A stretch of 60,281 nucleotides of DNA from an uncultured Pirellulaceae bacterium (lineage in GTDB: Bacteria > Planctomycetota > Planctomycetia > Pirellulales > Pirellulaceae), in assembly GCA_937941455.1 (NCBI GenBank), contig CALDHM010000004.1:1-60281 (forward strand), given 5' to 3'. This document shows positions 8,874 through 17,585 of the stretch, piece after piece. The position numbers and the translations under genes are program-made. The notes under the pieces were generated by a model, which was not told the DNA's origin, made no database searches, and saw nothing but the letters and a program-made list of their open reading frames with translations. Within the stretch, counting starts at the first letter, position 1; each line of letters starts with the position of its first letter.

Positions 8874-10562
8874 ATGGACATCGGCCAAATTCTCGCCAAA
8901 CGCAAATTGCTTTCGGAGCAGCATCTCGAGTCGATCCGAGAATCCGGCAAGGGGTTTTTCCAGTGGATACTGCAGCAACCGGAACTTGACCGCCCTGCGA
9001 TCTTGGCGGCCATTTCTGAAGAATTGGGGCTCCCGTACATCGATTTGACCGAGGCAAAGGTCGATCTGAGTCTCCTGAATGATTTTCCGCAAAAAATCAT
9101 CTATCGCGAGTCGTTGTTTCCGGTCGCTCGGCAGAATGGCTCTCTCGTCGTAGCCACCGGCGATCCGTTCAATCTTTTTCCACTCGACGAAATCAGCGCC
9201 CTGACTGGTTTGCACGTCAAACCGGTGCTGGCCGATCAAGCGGAAATCGCTCGGCTGATCAAGACTCATTTGGGGATGGCCAGTGAGACCATCGAGGGCC
9301 TGATTCAGCAAAAGGCGGAAGAAGGTGTCGAGCTGCTCGAAGATATCGAGACCGATGGCAGCGAGCTTAGCGAGCAAGCTCAAGAGGCCAGCGTCGTTCG
9401 ATTGGTCAACGAAATCTTACTTGAGGCCGTCGAAATGCGAGCCAGCGACGTGCACATCGAGTCGCAAGCCAGTGGGGTTGTCGTCCGCTACCGCATCGAC
9501 GGCATTTTGCATCCGCAACCGATTCCGCCGGAAATCAATCACTTCCAGTCTGCCATCATCAGCCGCCTGAAGATCATGGCTCGCCTGAATATCGCCGAGA
9601 AACGATTGCCGCAAGACGGCCGGATCAAAATCAAAGTCCGTGGGCGAGAAATCGACATTCGTCTTTCGGTGATTCCGATGATCCACGGCGAGGGGCTGGT
9701 CATGCGTATCCTCGATAAAGGGGCGATGACGTTCGACCTGCGGAATCTCGGCATGGACGAGTCAACGTATCGCCCGTTCCGCGAATTGATCGACTTGCCG
9801 CACGGGATCATTCTGGTCACTGGGCCTACGGGTTCCGGAAAAACGACGACGCTCTATAGTTCGTTGTTGGAAATCAATAGTCCGGACACCAAAATCATCA
9901 CCACTGAGGACCCGGTCGAGTACCAACTCGAAGGGATCAACCAAATCCAGGTGCATCCGAAGATTGGTTTGACCTTCGCGGCGTCGCTGCGCAGTATTTT
10001 GCGGCATGACCCTGACGTCGTTCTGGTGGGAGAAATTCGCGATTTGGAAACTGCAGAAAACGCAATCCAGGCTTCGTTGACTGGACATCTCGTGTTCAGC
10101 ACCCTGCACACCAACGATGCTCCCAGTGCGTTTTCTCGGATGGTGGATATGGGGGTCGAGCCCTTTTTGGTTGCCAGCACGGTCGAGGCGGTGATGGCGC
10201 AGCGGCTGGTGCGACGGTTGTGCCCCAAGTGCAAGGTCCCCTATCGACCGACCGAGGGAGAAGTCCCGAAAGACTTCCCGTGGGATCGGTTGGGGGACGG
10301 TGTTCTGTATCGTGAAAAGGGGTGTCGCGAGTGCCGCGAGGTGGGCTATCGCGGTCGGCTTGGTATCTACGAACTGCTGATCACGACAGAAAAAGTTCGT
10401 GAGCTGGCACAAGCTCGCGCGAGCTCTTGGGAAATCAAGAAAGCCGCGGTCAGCGAGGGGATGAAGACGCTGCGCGATGACGGGTGGCTCAAGGCCATCG
10501 CGGGCTTGACATCGGTCGAGGAAGTCGTGCGAATCACTAAAAGCGACCGCGGCATCGTCTAG
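8874..10562 (+). CDS. gspE: Type II secretion/type IV pilus assembly ATPase (GspE/PilB family)
   Basis: This cytoplasmic hexameric motor powers pseudopilus assembly. The 562-residue protein has an N-terminal T2SSE_N (MshEN-like) domain to about residue 130 and then the ATPase core. Walker A (GPTGSGKT) lies at 317-324, followed by the Asp box (TTEDPVEYQLEGINQIQV), the Walker B region (DPDVVLVGEIRD) and the His box (TGHLVFSTLHTNDA). CPKCK and CREC form the C-terminal zinc-binding motif of GspE. There is no strong ribosome-binding site before the ATG. It is the first gene of a nine-gene plus-strand run. Confidence 0.95.
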   Translation: MDIGQILAKRKLLSEQHLESIRESGKGFFQWILQQPELDRPAILAAISEELGLPYIDLTEAKVDLSLLNDFPQKIIYRESLFPVARQNGSLVVATGDPFNLFPLDEISALTGLHVKPVLADQAEIARLIKTHLGMASETIEGLIQQKAEEGVELLEDIETDGSELSEQAQEASVVRLVNEILLEAVEMRASDVHIESQASGVVVRYRIDGILHPQPIPPEINHFQSAIISRLKIMARLNIAEKRLPQDGRIKIKVRGREIDIRLSVIPMIHGEGLVMRILDKGAMTFDLRNLGMDESTYRPFRELIDLPHGIILVTGPTGSGKTTTLYSSLLEINSPDTKIITTEDPVEYQLEGINQIQVHPKIGLTFAASLRSILRHDPDVVLVGEIRDLETAENAIQASLTGHLVFSTLHTNDAPSAFSRMVDMGVEPFLVASTVEAVMAQRLVRRLCPKCKVPYRPTEGEVPKDFPWDRLGDGVLYREKGCRECREVGYRGRLGIYELLITTEKVRELAQARASSWEIKKAAVSEGMKTLRDDGWLKAIAGLTSVEEVVRITKSDRGIV

Positions 10563-10576
10563 GGAGCACGTCAGCG

Positions 10577-11785
10577 ATGCCGAACTACAACTTTGTCGCC
10601 CGCGATCGCCAAGGTCAAAAGATCACTGGAACCCTGACTGCCGCCACGGAACGGGATGTGATCAATATCCTGACGGGCCGTGCGTTGTTCCCGATCGCTG
10701 TGGATGCTGAGCGGCCATCGGCCGCCGTTTCGCTGGGTGGTCGTGTCAGTCAGCAGCGGATGGCGACGTTCTACAGTCAACTCGCGTCGCTTCTAAAAAA
10801 TGGTGTTCCCCTACTGCGAGCCCTGGCGATTCTCCGCGAGCAGTCATCCAGCCAGGCCCTCCGGAACGCGCTCGACGATGTCATTGCCAAAGTCGAGGAC
10901 GGGGAAACGCTGGGCAATGCCTTTTCGCGCCATCCGAAGATTTTCAATGAAATGGCCGTCAACATGACGCGAGCTGGTGGCGAGGGGGGGTTCCTGGATG
11001 AAGTGCTCGAGCGGATCGCTCTGTTCACCGAGCAACAAACGGAGCTGAAATCGCGGACGATCGGAGCCTTGATTTACCCCGCGGTGTTGGCCACGGCGGG
11101 TTCGCTGGTGGTAGCCCTGCTCCTCATCTTTGTCGTTCCCCGTTTCGATGAAATGTTCAACGAGTTGCGGCGTCAAGGCCAACTCCCCTACGCCACCGAT
11201 TTGTTGCTGGCCTTCAGCAAGTGGCTGAATCAGTACTGGTGGATCATTTTGGCCGTTTTAGCGATACTTTTTGTGATTTTGCGGGTTCAATTCAATACAC
11301 CTGCGGGCCGGGTGCTGGCCGACCGGATCAAATTGCGGCTACCCCTATTTGGGGGTATTTTTCAAAATTTGGCGGTTGCCCGTTTTTGTCGGATTTTGGG
11401 AACACTTCTGAAAAACGGCGTGCCGATTTTGAAGTCGCTGGACATCAGTCGCGAGGCCGCCGGCAACAAGGTGTTGTCCGAGGCGATCGCTGGAGCGACC
11501 GAGAATATTACGGCGGGCCAGTCCCTTTCGGAACCGCTGGCTCGTTCGGGAAAGTTTCCCAAGAATGTCACCGAGATGATCGCCGTGGCCGAGGAGTCGA
11601 ATACGCTCGACTCGGTCTTGGTGGGAATCGCGACGGACGTTGAAAAGGAAACCACGAAACGGCTCGAGCTGATGGTAAAACTGCTGGAGCCGATGTTGTT
11701 GCTCGTCATGGCTGCGATTGTCTTATTCGTCGTAATGGCGCTCCTGTTGCCCATCATGAAAATGAGCAGTGCCCTGCGAGGCTAA
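10577..11785 (+). CDS. gspF: Type II secretion inner-membrane platform protein GspF
   Basis: This polytopic protein anchors the GspE ATPase. Its 402 residues hold two homologous T2SSF domains: the first around residues 60-180 (YSQLASLLKNGVPLLRALAI, then GEGGFLDEVLERIA) and the second around 260-385 (FCRILGTLLKNGVPILKSLD and related). Hydrophobic segments lie near 170-190, 210-235 and 370-395, as in GspF/PilC. GGAG upstream of the ATG supports the start, and it follows gspE by 14 bases. Confidence 0.95.
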   Translation: MPNYNFVARDRQGQKITGTLTAATERDVINILTGRALFPIAVDAERPSAAVSLGGRVSQQRMATFYSQLASLLKNGVPLLRALAILREQSSSQALRNALDDVIAKVEDGETLGNAFSRHPKIFNEMAVNMTRAGGEGGFLDEVLERIALFTEQQTELKSRTIGALIYPAVLATAGSLVVALLLIFVVPRFDEMFNELRRQGQLPYATDLLLAFSKWLNQYWWIILAVLAILFVILRVQFNTPAGRVLADRIKLRLPLFGGIFQNLAVARFCRILGTLLKNGVPILKSLDISREAAGNKVLSEAIAGATENITAGQSLSEPLARSGKFPKNVTEMIAVAEESNTLDSVLVGIATDVEKETTKRLELMVKLLEPMLLLVMAAIVLFVVMALLLPIMKMSSALRG

Positions 11786-11861
11786 CGTAACTTTTGAAAC
11801 CTAGATGTGTCGCCGGGGGTCAAAATTGGGAGTCACCGGAGATTTTAACTGGAGAATAACA

Positions 11862-12296
11862 ATGTCAAAGACTCGTCACCGTCGCTTTCGTCGGAACCGC
11901 CGCGGCTTCACCCTGCTCGAACTGATCTTGGTAATGGCCATTCTCGTCTTGCTCTCCTCGCTGGCCGTCGTCGGGGTGATGCAGATCCAACGCAATTCAC
12001 AGAGCGATGCTGCTTTGACACAAATCGCCACGCTGAAGCAGAGCTGCCGAATGTTTAAGCTGAATGTCGGGCGTTACCCCAGCCAATTAGGTGACTTGGT
12101 GGCACTTCCCTCGGGATTGACGCAACAGCAATGGCGAGGGCCGTACCTGCAAGACGGTCGGGTCCCGGTCGATCCATGGGGCAACCCGTTCAACTATTCC
12201 GCCGACGAGATGAATGACATCGTGACGATCACATCCAACGGTCCTGACGGCCAAATGGGAACCGCCGACGATATCGGTGCGATGCCGGCTAGATAG
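11862..12296 (+). CDS. gspG: Major pseudopilin GspG
   Basis: The 144-residue protein has a basic leader and a prepilin peptidase site, RRG/FTLLELILVMAILVLLSS, followed by the long N-terminal pilin helix. The C-terminal part, with DGRVPVDPWGNPFNY and SNGPDGQMGTADDIG, matches GspG, including the calcium-binding loop typical of that subunit. The ATG at 11862 follows GGAGAATAACA and is chosen over an upstream in-frame ATG at 11805 that would give an overlong leader. It is the main structural subunit of the pseudopilus. Confidence 0.93.
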   Translation: MSKTRHRRFRRNRRGFTLLELILVMAILVLLSSLAVVGVMQIQRNSQSDAALTQIATLKQSCRMFKLNVGRYPSQLGDLVALPSGLTQQQWRGPYLQDGRVPVDPWGNPFNYSADEMNDIVTITSNGPDGQMGTADDIGAMPAR

Positions 12297-12401
12297 AGCT
12301 CGTCAAGCGTCATCCGCCGTCGAGGCGGTTCGAGCCCAAGGAGTAATTTCGGCCAAAGCTGCGCGAGCGGATTTGGTCATTTTTTTTGGAATCGCAAGTG
12401 T

Positions 12402-13085
12402 GTGAAACTCATGTCGTCCCTACCCTTCAATAGAACCGCTGCAAGGAGACCAGCCGCTTGGCTTGCCATTGGGGGCTCACGGCGTGCTCTCAAGGGCTGC
12501 TCAAGGGGTGACACTTGGCGGGGGCCGAAGGTCGGATTTACGTTGCTCGAACTAATTTTGGTGCTAGGAATTTTGATTCTCGTCGCCAGTATGTCGTCCC
12601 CTACCTTGCTGCGGGCCGTGGCGGGGCAAGGTTTGGATAAGGGCTGCGATATGGTCCGGTCTGAGATGGCCCGGGCGCGGGTGCGGGCTATTCGCACGGG
12701 CAAAGTCCAAGCGTTGCTTTTTGCGCCCGGGGGTAATCGGATGATCGTGCAAGATTTTGATCGTCTGGTCAGCGATCCCCGCGTGATGTCGATGAGCCAA
12801 GCGGACTTCGATGCGAGCACGCCGGTGATGAGTGACGACAGCGTGTTGCCGCGTAACGTCCGTTTCGCTGCCGCCGACGCCATCGCCAATTTTCGCTCCG
12901 AATTCGAAACGCGCGCTGCGGGAGGACAAGCGAATAGCAGCGTTCGCCCCGTCTTGTTTTATCCTGATGGAACATCGCAAGAGGCACGTGTGATCCTGGT
13001 CAATGAGCGCGGTGAATTGCGGCAGGTCGTGCTGCGTGGCTTGACGGGGACCTCGCGGGTTTCACCTCTTCAGGAGGGCCGCTGA
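12402..13085 (+). CDS. gspH: Minor pseudopilin, GspH-like
   Basis: The 227-residue protein has a prepilin signature KVG/FTLLELILVLGILILVAS and a globular C-terminus rich in strands. The leader is unusually long, about 44 residues from the GTG at 12402 or 41 from the ATG at 12411; GspH leaders are normally under 15. A start closer to the cleavage site is possible, but I see no ATG/GTG with a clear ribosome-binding site. It lies between gspG and gspI, as in T2SS operons, and overlaps gspI by one base. Confidence 0.8.
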   Translation: MKLMSSLPFNRTAARRPAAWLAIGGSRRALKGCSRGDTWRGPKVGFTLLELILVLGILILVASMSSPTLLRAVAGQGLDKGCDMVRSEMARARVRAIRTGKVQALLFAPGGNRMIVQDFDRLVSDPRVMSMSQADFDASTPVMSDDSVLPRNVRFAAADAIANFRSEFETRAAGGQANSSVRPVLFYPDGTSQEARVILVNERGELRQVVLRGLTGTSRVSPLQEGR

Positions 13086-13495
13086 TGCCACGACGTACCT
13101 CGCGATCGGGGCCAGAGCGGTGCGGGTTGTCGCTGCTGGAGGTGGTTCTGGCGATTGCCATTCTCGGCATCGCCATGGTCGCGATCGTTGAATTGCTGAA
13201 CATCGGCTACCGCGCTGCGATTTCTAGCCGCTTGCGAACCGAGGCGGCTCTGTTATGCGACTCGAAAATGGCGGAGGTGGCCGCAGGCGTTTTACCCGTT
13301 CAAGGGGCGAGTCTGACGACGTTGCCCGAGAATCCGAAATGGAATTATTCGATCGATGTGCAACCCTCCTCGCAGTTGGGGTTGTTGACCGTCACTGTGA
13401 CTGTGCGACAGGCGACCGATGCCGCAGTCCCCATTTCGATGTCGGTCGTCCGCTTGATGCCGGACCCCGATTTCGATCCCAGCGAAGGAGATTAG
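13085..13495 (+). CDS. gspI: Minor pseudopilin, GspI-like
   Basis: The 136-residue protein has a prepilin-type N-terminus, RCG/LSLLEVVLAIAILGIAMV, and a short C-terminal domain, the usual size for GspI. The start ATG overlaps the stop of gspH in TGATG, indicating translational coupling. With the GspJ- and GspK-like proteins it would form the pseudopilus tip. Confidence 0.82.
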   Translation: MPRRTSRSGPERCGLSLLEVVLAIAILGIAMVAIVELLNIGYRAAISSRLRTEAALLCDSKMAEVAAGVLPVQGASLTTLPENPKWNYSIDVQPSSQLGLLTVTVTVRQATDAAVPISMSVVRLMPDPDFDPSEGD

Positions 13496-13498
13496 GCG

Positions 13499-14428
13499 AT
13501 GCGTTCCCTACATACCCAACGTTGGCGAGCGGCCTATACACTGCTTGAGATTCTGTTGGCCCTCGCGTTGTCGGTAGTGATCGTTGGTTCCATCACGACT
13601 GCCATCGGGGTGTTTTTGATGAATCTCAATCGACATCAACGATCGCTAGAGCAAAAACAGGTTGTTCGCAGTGTTCTGCTGATGTTCGCCACCGATTTGC
13701 GGGCGGGCCTGCAATACAAGGCGATCGATGTGTCCGGTCTGCAAAACCTCGGGGCGTCCCAAGTTCTGTCGGGAATATTGCCTGGCATGGGAGGGGGGGC
13801 GGCGGGAGAGGCGACGGACGAATCGGCCCAGACGGATTCGGCGTCCGAAGCGAGTACCGAAACGGAAGAGACGGAGGACACCGCCGAGTATCGCCCGACG
13901 CTCATCGGCGACCGCTTCAGCGTGTCGATCGACATCAGCCGTTTGCCGCGACTCGACGAATACCATGCTTTGTTGTCTGGCTCAGTGACCGACTCACAGA
14001 CTGCTGCGGACATCAAAACCGTTTCTTACTTCATCTCGTCTAATCCTCCACTGCCGAATTTGGCCATCGAATTCGAGCCGCGCGTTTCGGCCTTGGGCGG
14101 GTTGTATCGCCGACAGGTCGATCGAGCGGTCGCTGCCTACGCGGGAGACGCAGCGGGAGCTGTCGCCGTAGATCAGTTCGCCAAATTGTTGGCGCCGGAA
14201 ATCATCGAACTGCAATTTCGTTACTTCGATGGTTCGTCCTGGCAGACGTCTTGGAATTCCGTAGAGTCCGGCGGCTTTCCTCTTGCCGTCGAGATCACCG
14301 TGATTTTCGATCCCAATCGCACGGTGCTCGATCGGCAACTGTCGTTCAATGATTTGCTGGACTTGGAAACTTACCGCATGGTGGTGCACTTGCCGATGGC
14401 GGAGATTCCCGTGGAGGCTGCGAAATGA
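13499..14428 (+). CDS. gspJ: Minor pseudopilin, GspJ-like, with an acidic Ser/Thr-rich insert
   Basis: The N-terminus has a pilin helix (YTLLEILLALALSVVIVGS), but the residue before the expected cleavage site is Ala, not Gly, which would be atypical for a prepilin peptidase substrate. At 309 residues it is longer than typical GspJ (about 200). Part of the excess is a low-complexity insert around residues 105-125 rich in Glu, Thr and Ser. The C-terminal domain (EIIELQFRYFDGSSWQTSW) matches GspJ. It overlaps gspK by ATGA. Confidence 0.8.
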   Translation: MRSLHTQRWRAAYTLLEILLALALSVVIVGSITTAIGVFLMNLNRHQRSLEQKQVVRSVLLMFATDLRAGLQYKAIDVSGLQNLGASQVLSGILPGMGGGAAGEATDESAQTDSASEASTETEETEDTAEYRPTLIGDRFSVSIDISRLPRLDEYHALLSGSVTDSQTAADIKTVSYFISSNPPLPNLAIEFEPRVSALGGLYRRQVDRAVAAYAGDAAGAVAVDQFAKLLAPEIIELQFRYFDGSSWQTSWNSVESGGFPLAVEITVIFDPNRTVLDRQLSFNDLLDLETYRMVVHLPMAEIPVEAAK

Positions 14429-15987
14429 AATCGCGCCGCCGCATGAGCCAACCGCGCTCTGGATTCTTGTTGTTGATCGTGTTGGTAGTGATCGTGCTAT
14501 TGAGCCTCGCGGCCTACACCTTTACGAGTTTGATGATCTCGGAAGACTCTTCGTCGCGATTGCTGGGGAGGCAAGTGCAAACCAAATACCTGGTGGACTC
14601 GGGAGTTGATTATGCCCGTTTGTACCTGTCGGGGGATCGAGCGACCATTCGTGAAAAAGGGGGGCTGTGGGACAATCCGGGCGAGCGGGGGTTCCGAGGA
14701 GTCATGGTCGGGGTCGATCCTAATAATCCCGAGTTGATCGGACGATTCACGATCGTTGCGCCGGGCATGGACAATACGGGGATCCCTAGCGGATTTCGCT
14801 ACGGACTCGTCGATGAGTCCACCAAGATCAATCTCAACACACTCCCCTTTGTCGACAATTGGTATCCGGGGGGGGCTCGGCAATTGTTGATGACGCTGCC
14901 GCTAATGACCGAGGAAATTGCTGACGCGATCATCGACTTTATCGATGCCGATGATGAAACCCGCGAGTACGGTTGCGAATCGAGCTATTACTCCGGTCAA
15001 AACCCCGGATACCGAGCGAAAAACGGACCGCTCGACAGTTTGGACGAGTTGCTGCTTATTCGTGGCGTTACTCCCGAGTTGCTGTTTGGTGCTGATTGGA
15101 ACCGAAATGGCGTCATCGATAATCAGGAATTGGGAGATGCCAGCGGGCTCGATGCGGACATGCTGCTCGGGTGGGCAAACTATCTGACCTTGTTCAGCAA
15201 GGAAAGCAATTTGAACTCGGAGCGTTTGCGGCGAGTCAATTTGAATAATCCGGATCTGGAGCAACTGTATACGGACCTGCGGAGCAGCTTCAACCAGGAG
15301 TGGTCCAAGTTCATCGTGCAGTACCGGATCAATGGTCCGTTTTCACCGAACGAACAAGAAATCGCGAACGCCGTCCGAGCCAGTGTCCCCTTCGATCTCG
15401 ATACTTCGAAAGAGGCAGCCTACACGTTCACGCAAATTTTGGATTTGGTCGACGCTTACACGACAGCTCCCGACCCGGAGAATCCAGAGAAAACTCTGGT
15501 GCTTCGCTCGCCGATCGCTACTCTGACCTTGGGAATCGATTTGCCGATTTTGATGAGCAGCGCAACCACGTTCGAGGGGGATACGATTCCCGGTCGAATC
15601 AACATCATGCAGGCCCCTAAGCTAATTCTGGCTGGTGTTCCCGGTATGACCGAAGAGGCTTTGGAAAGGATCCTTGAGGTCCGCGAATTCGAGCTTGACG
15701 ACCCTGGCGGTACCGACCTGAACCGGCAGTTCGAGACCTGGATTTTGGTCGAGGGGATCGTGGATTTAACGACAATGCGTACAATGCTGCCGTTTCTTTG
15801 TGCTCGAGGATCGGTTTATCAAGCAGAAGTGGTCGGATTTTTCGATGATGGTATAGGAACTGGCCGGGCAGAAGCCATAATTGACACGACAGCCCTGCCG
15901 ATCCCACGCATTCTGTTTTGGCGCGACAAAAGTCACCTGCAGAGCGGTTACTCGCTGGACGTGCTGGGTGTCGGGATGAGAAGGTAA
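14425..15987 (+). CDS. gspK: Pseudopilus tip protein, GspK-like
   Basis: The 520-residue protein starts with a basic leader and a hydrophobic helix (SGFLLLIVLVVIVLLSLAAY) lacking the +5 Glu, as is usual for GspK. The periplasmic part contains DESTKINLNTLPF and later ILEVREFELDDPGG, the SAM-like and helix-hairpin elements of GspK. An EF-hand-like loop, DWNRNGVIDNQE, lies near residue 230 and may bind calcium. GspK is usually about 320 residues; the added length is common in planctomycete homologues as far as I recall. Confidence 0.85.
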   Translation: MKSRRRMSQPRSGFLLLIVLVVIVLLSLAAYTFTSLMISEDSSSRLLGRQVQTKYLVDSGVDYARLYLSGDRATIREKGGLWDNPGERGFRGVMVGVDPNNPELIGRFTIVAPGMDNTGIPSGFRYGLVDESTKINLNTLPFVDNWYPGGARQLLMTLPLMTEEIADAIIDFIDADDETREYGCESSYYSGQNPGYRAKNGPLDSLDELLLIRGVTPELLFGADWNRNGVIDNQELGDASGLDADMLLGWANYLTLFSKESNLNSERLRRVNLNNPDLEQLYTDLRSSFNQEWSKFIVQYRINGPFSPNEQEIANAVRASVPFDLDTSKEAAYTFTQILDLVDAYTTAPDPENPEKTLVLRSPIATLTLGIDLPILMSSATTFEGDTIPGRINIMQAPKLILAGVPGMTEEALERILEVREFELDDPGGTDLNRQFETWILVEGIVDLTTMRTMLPFLCARGSVYQAEVVGFFDDGIGTGRAEAIIDTTALPIPRILFWRDKSHLQSGYSLDVLGVGMRR

Positions 15988-15991
15988 AACG

Positions 15992-17551
15992 ATGGCCAAA
16001 CGAGTTGTTTTAGAAATTGATGATGCCCTGATACGGGGTGCCGAAGTCGTCTATGCGGCCTCATCGGCGAAGATTGTCGGGTGTTTTACGATCCCGCTGG
16101 CCGAAGGGGTCCCGTTGAGCAGTCAAGCCGAAACCGTTCGGCAGGCTTTGCAACAACAGGGCTTGGCCAAGGCGGACGCGGACGTGATCGTCAGCCGCCG
16201 CGCGGTCGAGATTCGGGAGATGACCGCGCCCCCGGTACCGAACAACGAATTGCCCGAACTGCTCAAATTCGTGGCTCGCAACGAATTCGCGTCGTTTACC
16301 GATCAATGGCCATTCGATTTCGTACCCTATTCAGAGGATGAAACGGTCGAGCGCAAGGTCTTGGCGACAGCGCTGCGGTCGACGGTGTTTGCCGAAATCA
16401 TGAAACTCGCCGAGGAAGCGGGCCTTCGCGTGCGGCGTTTGCTGCTGCGTCCGTTTTGCCAAGCGGCTGCGATCGAGCGGCATGTCTTGCCTGCGGGCAT
16501 CACGTTGTTCGCCCAGCGCGTCAACAAGAGCCTCGATATCCTCATCCTGCGTGACGGTCTGATTCGTTCCACCCGGACGGTGCTGTTGGCGGGCCACGAC
16601 ACGCAAGAATTGGATCGAGAGGCGATTGCGGAGATCGAACGCACGGCGATCCTCGCGCCACAATCACTTGCCGCCGAAGCCTTGGATCGGATCGTGTTGC
16701 TCGGGTCGATCGGTAACCCAGCGACGCGAGGAAAACTGGAACGTCTCGGCCAGGTGCAAGTACTTTCGGTCGGCGAACTGTCCGTAGCGAATGTCACCTT
16801 GCCACGTGAGCGTCCCGAGTTGCTCGAACAAGCGACGGCCCTGATCGGTGCCGCGGGGTCTCTACTCGACACTCGCCGCCGACAAATCGATTTCATCAAC
16901 CCCCGTCGCCCCGAAGTCAAGCGTATCGACAAGAAGCGTTTGGTCTTGTGGTCGGCTGCTGCTGCGGCCCTCGTCTTATTGCTGGCGGGTTTTGGCTGGT
17001 ACCTGGTAGCTCAAGAAAAACGGGCCATTGCGCGATTAACCGAGGAGTTGAATTCCCTCAAGGCGGTAACCGAGCCTGCGAATCAACCGAGTGCGGCCCA
17101 GCGGATCGCTGAGGTTGCAGTGGTCGATGTCTGGATGGCCGAAAATGTCGATTGGCTCGAAGAGTTCGCCCAGTTGAGTCAGCGTCTGGAAACCGGGGAC
17201 GATGTGGTACTCAATTCCATCAATTCGCGAATCGGCAAGGAGACGGTTACCAGCCCCGGTGCCGATCGCCAGTCGATCGCGTCGATCTCGCTTACGGGGA
17301 ATGTCAAATCACTGGTTGCCAAAGCGGCGGTCGAGAAAAGCCTGGCCGAGCGTCCGTATCAGGTCGAGCCCTTCAAATTGAGCATCGACAGTAATAACTC
17401 GGAATACCCGAACAAAATCGAGGGCCAAATCACCAAAGCACTTGATGTCGCGGCGACGACACGTGCGATCCAGGATCGAATCATCCAAAAGGCTATAGAA
17501 AGCCTGCCGAAGGAAACCCCGACGTCACAGACCGCCGAACTTCCCAAATGA
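15992..17551 (+). CDS. GspL/PilM-PilN-like assembly protein
   Basis: The 519-residue protein has an actin-like (PilM/GspL cytoplasmic) N-terminal part, seen in VVLEIDDALIRGAEVVYA and the Ala-rich hinge segments. A single transmembrane helix follows around residues 328-345 (VLWSAAAAALVLLLAGFGWYL). The C-terminal part is periplasmic and PilN-like, with a coiled-coil stretch (LTEELNSLKAV). It probably links the GspE motor to the periplasmic parts of the machine. It starts four bases after gspK, and the next gene has the matching PilO/GspM topology, which supports the assignment. Confidence 0.75.
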   Translation: MAKRVVLEIDDALIRGAEVVYAASSAKIVGCFTIPLAEGVPLSSQAETVRQALQQQGLAKADADVIVSRRAVEIREMTAPPVPNNELPELLKFVARNEFASFTDQWPFDFVPYSEDETVERKVLATALRSTVFAEIMKLAEEAGLRVRRLLLRPFCQAAAIERHVLPAGITLFAQRVNKSLDILILRDGLIRSTRTVLLAGHDTQELDREAIAEIERTAILAPQSLAAEALDRIVLLGSIGNPATRGKLERLGQVQVLSVGELSVANVTLPRERPELLEQATALIGAAGSLLDTRRRQIDFINPRRPEVKRIDKKRLVLWSAAAAALVLLLAGFGWYLVAQEKRAIARLTEELNSLKAVTEPANQPSAAQRIAEVAVVDVWMAENVDWLEEFAQLSQRLETGDDVVLNSINSRIGKETVTSPGADRQSIASISLTGNVKSLVAKAAVEKSLAERPYQVEPFKLSIDSNNSEYPNKIEGQITKALDVAATTRAIQDRIIQKAIESLPKETPTSQTAELPK

Positions 17552-17585
17552 TTGCCAAGCACTTGCCCGGAAGAGAGCCAACCCG

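Noticed and set aside
12297-12401. tRNA-like GGTTCGAGCCC between gspG and gspH
   Set aside because: No acceptor, D or anticodon arms can be built around it.
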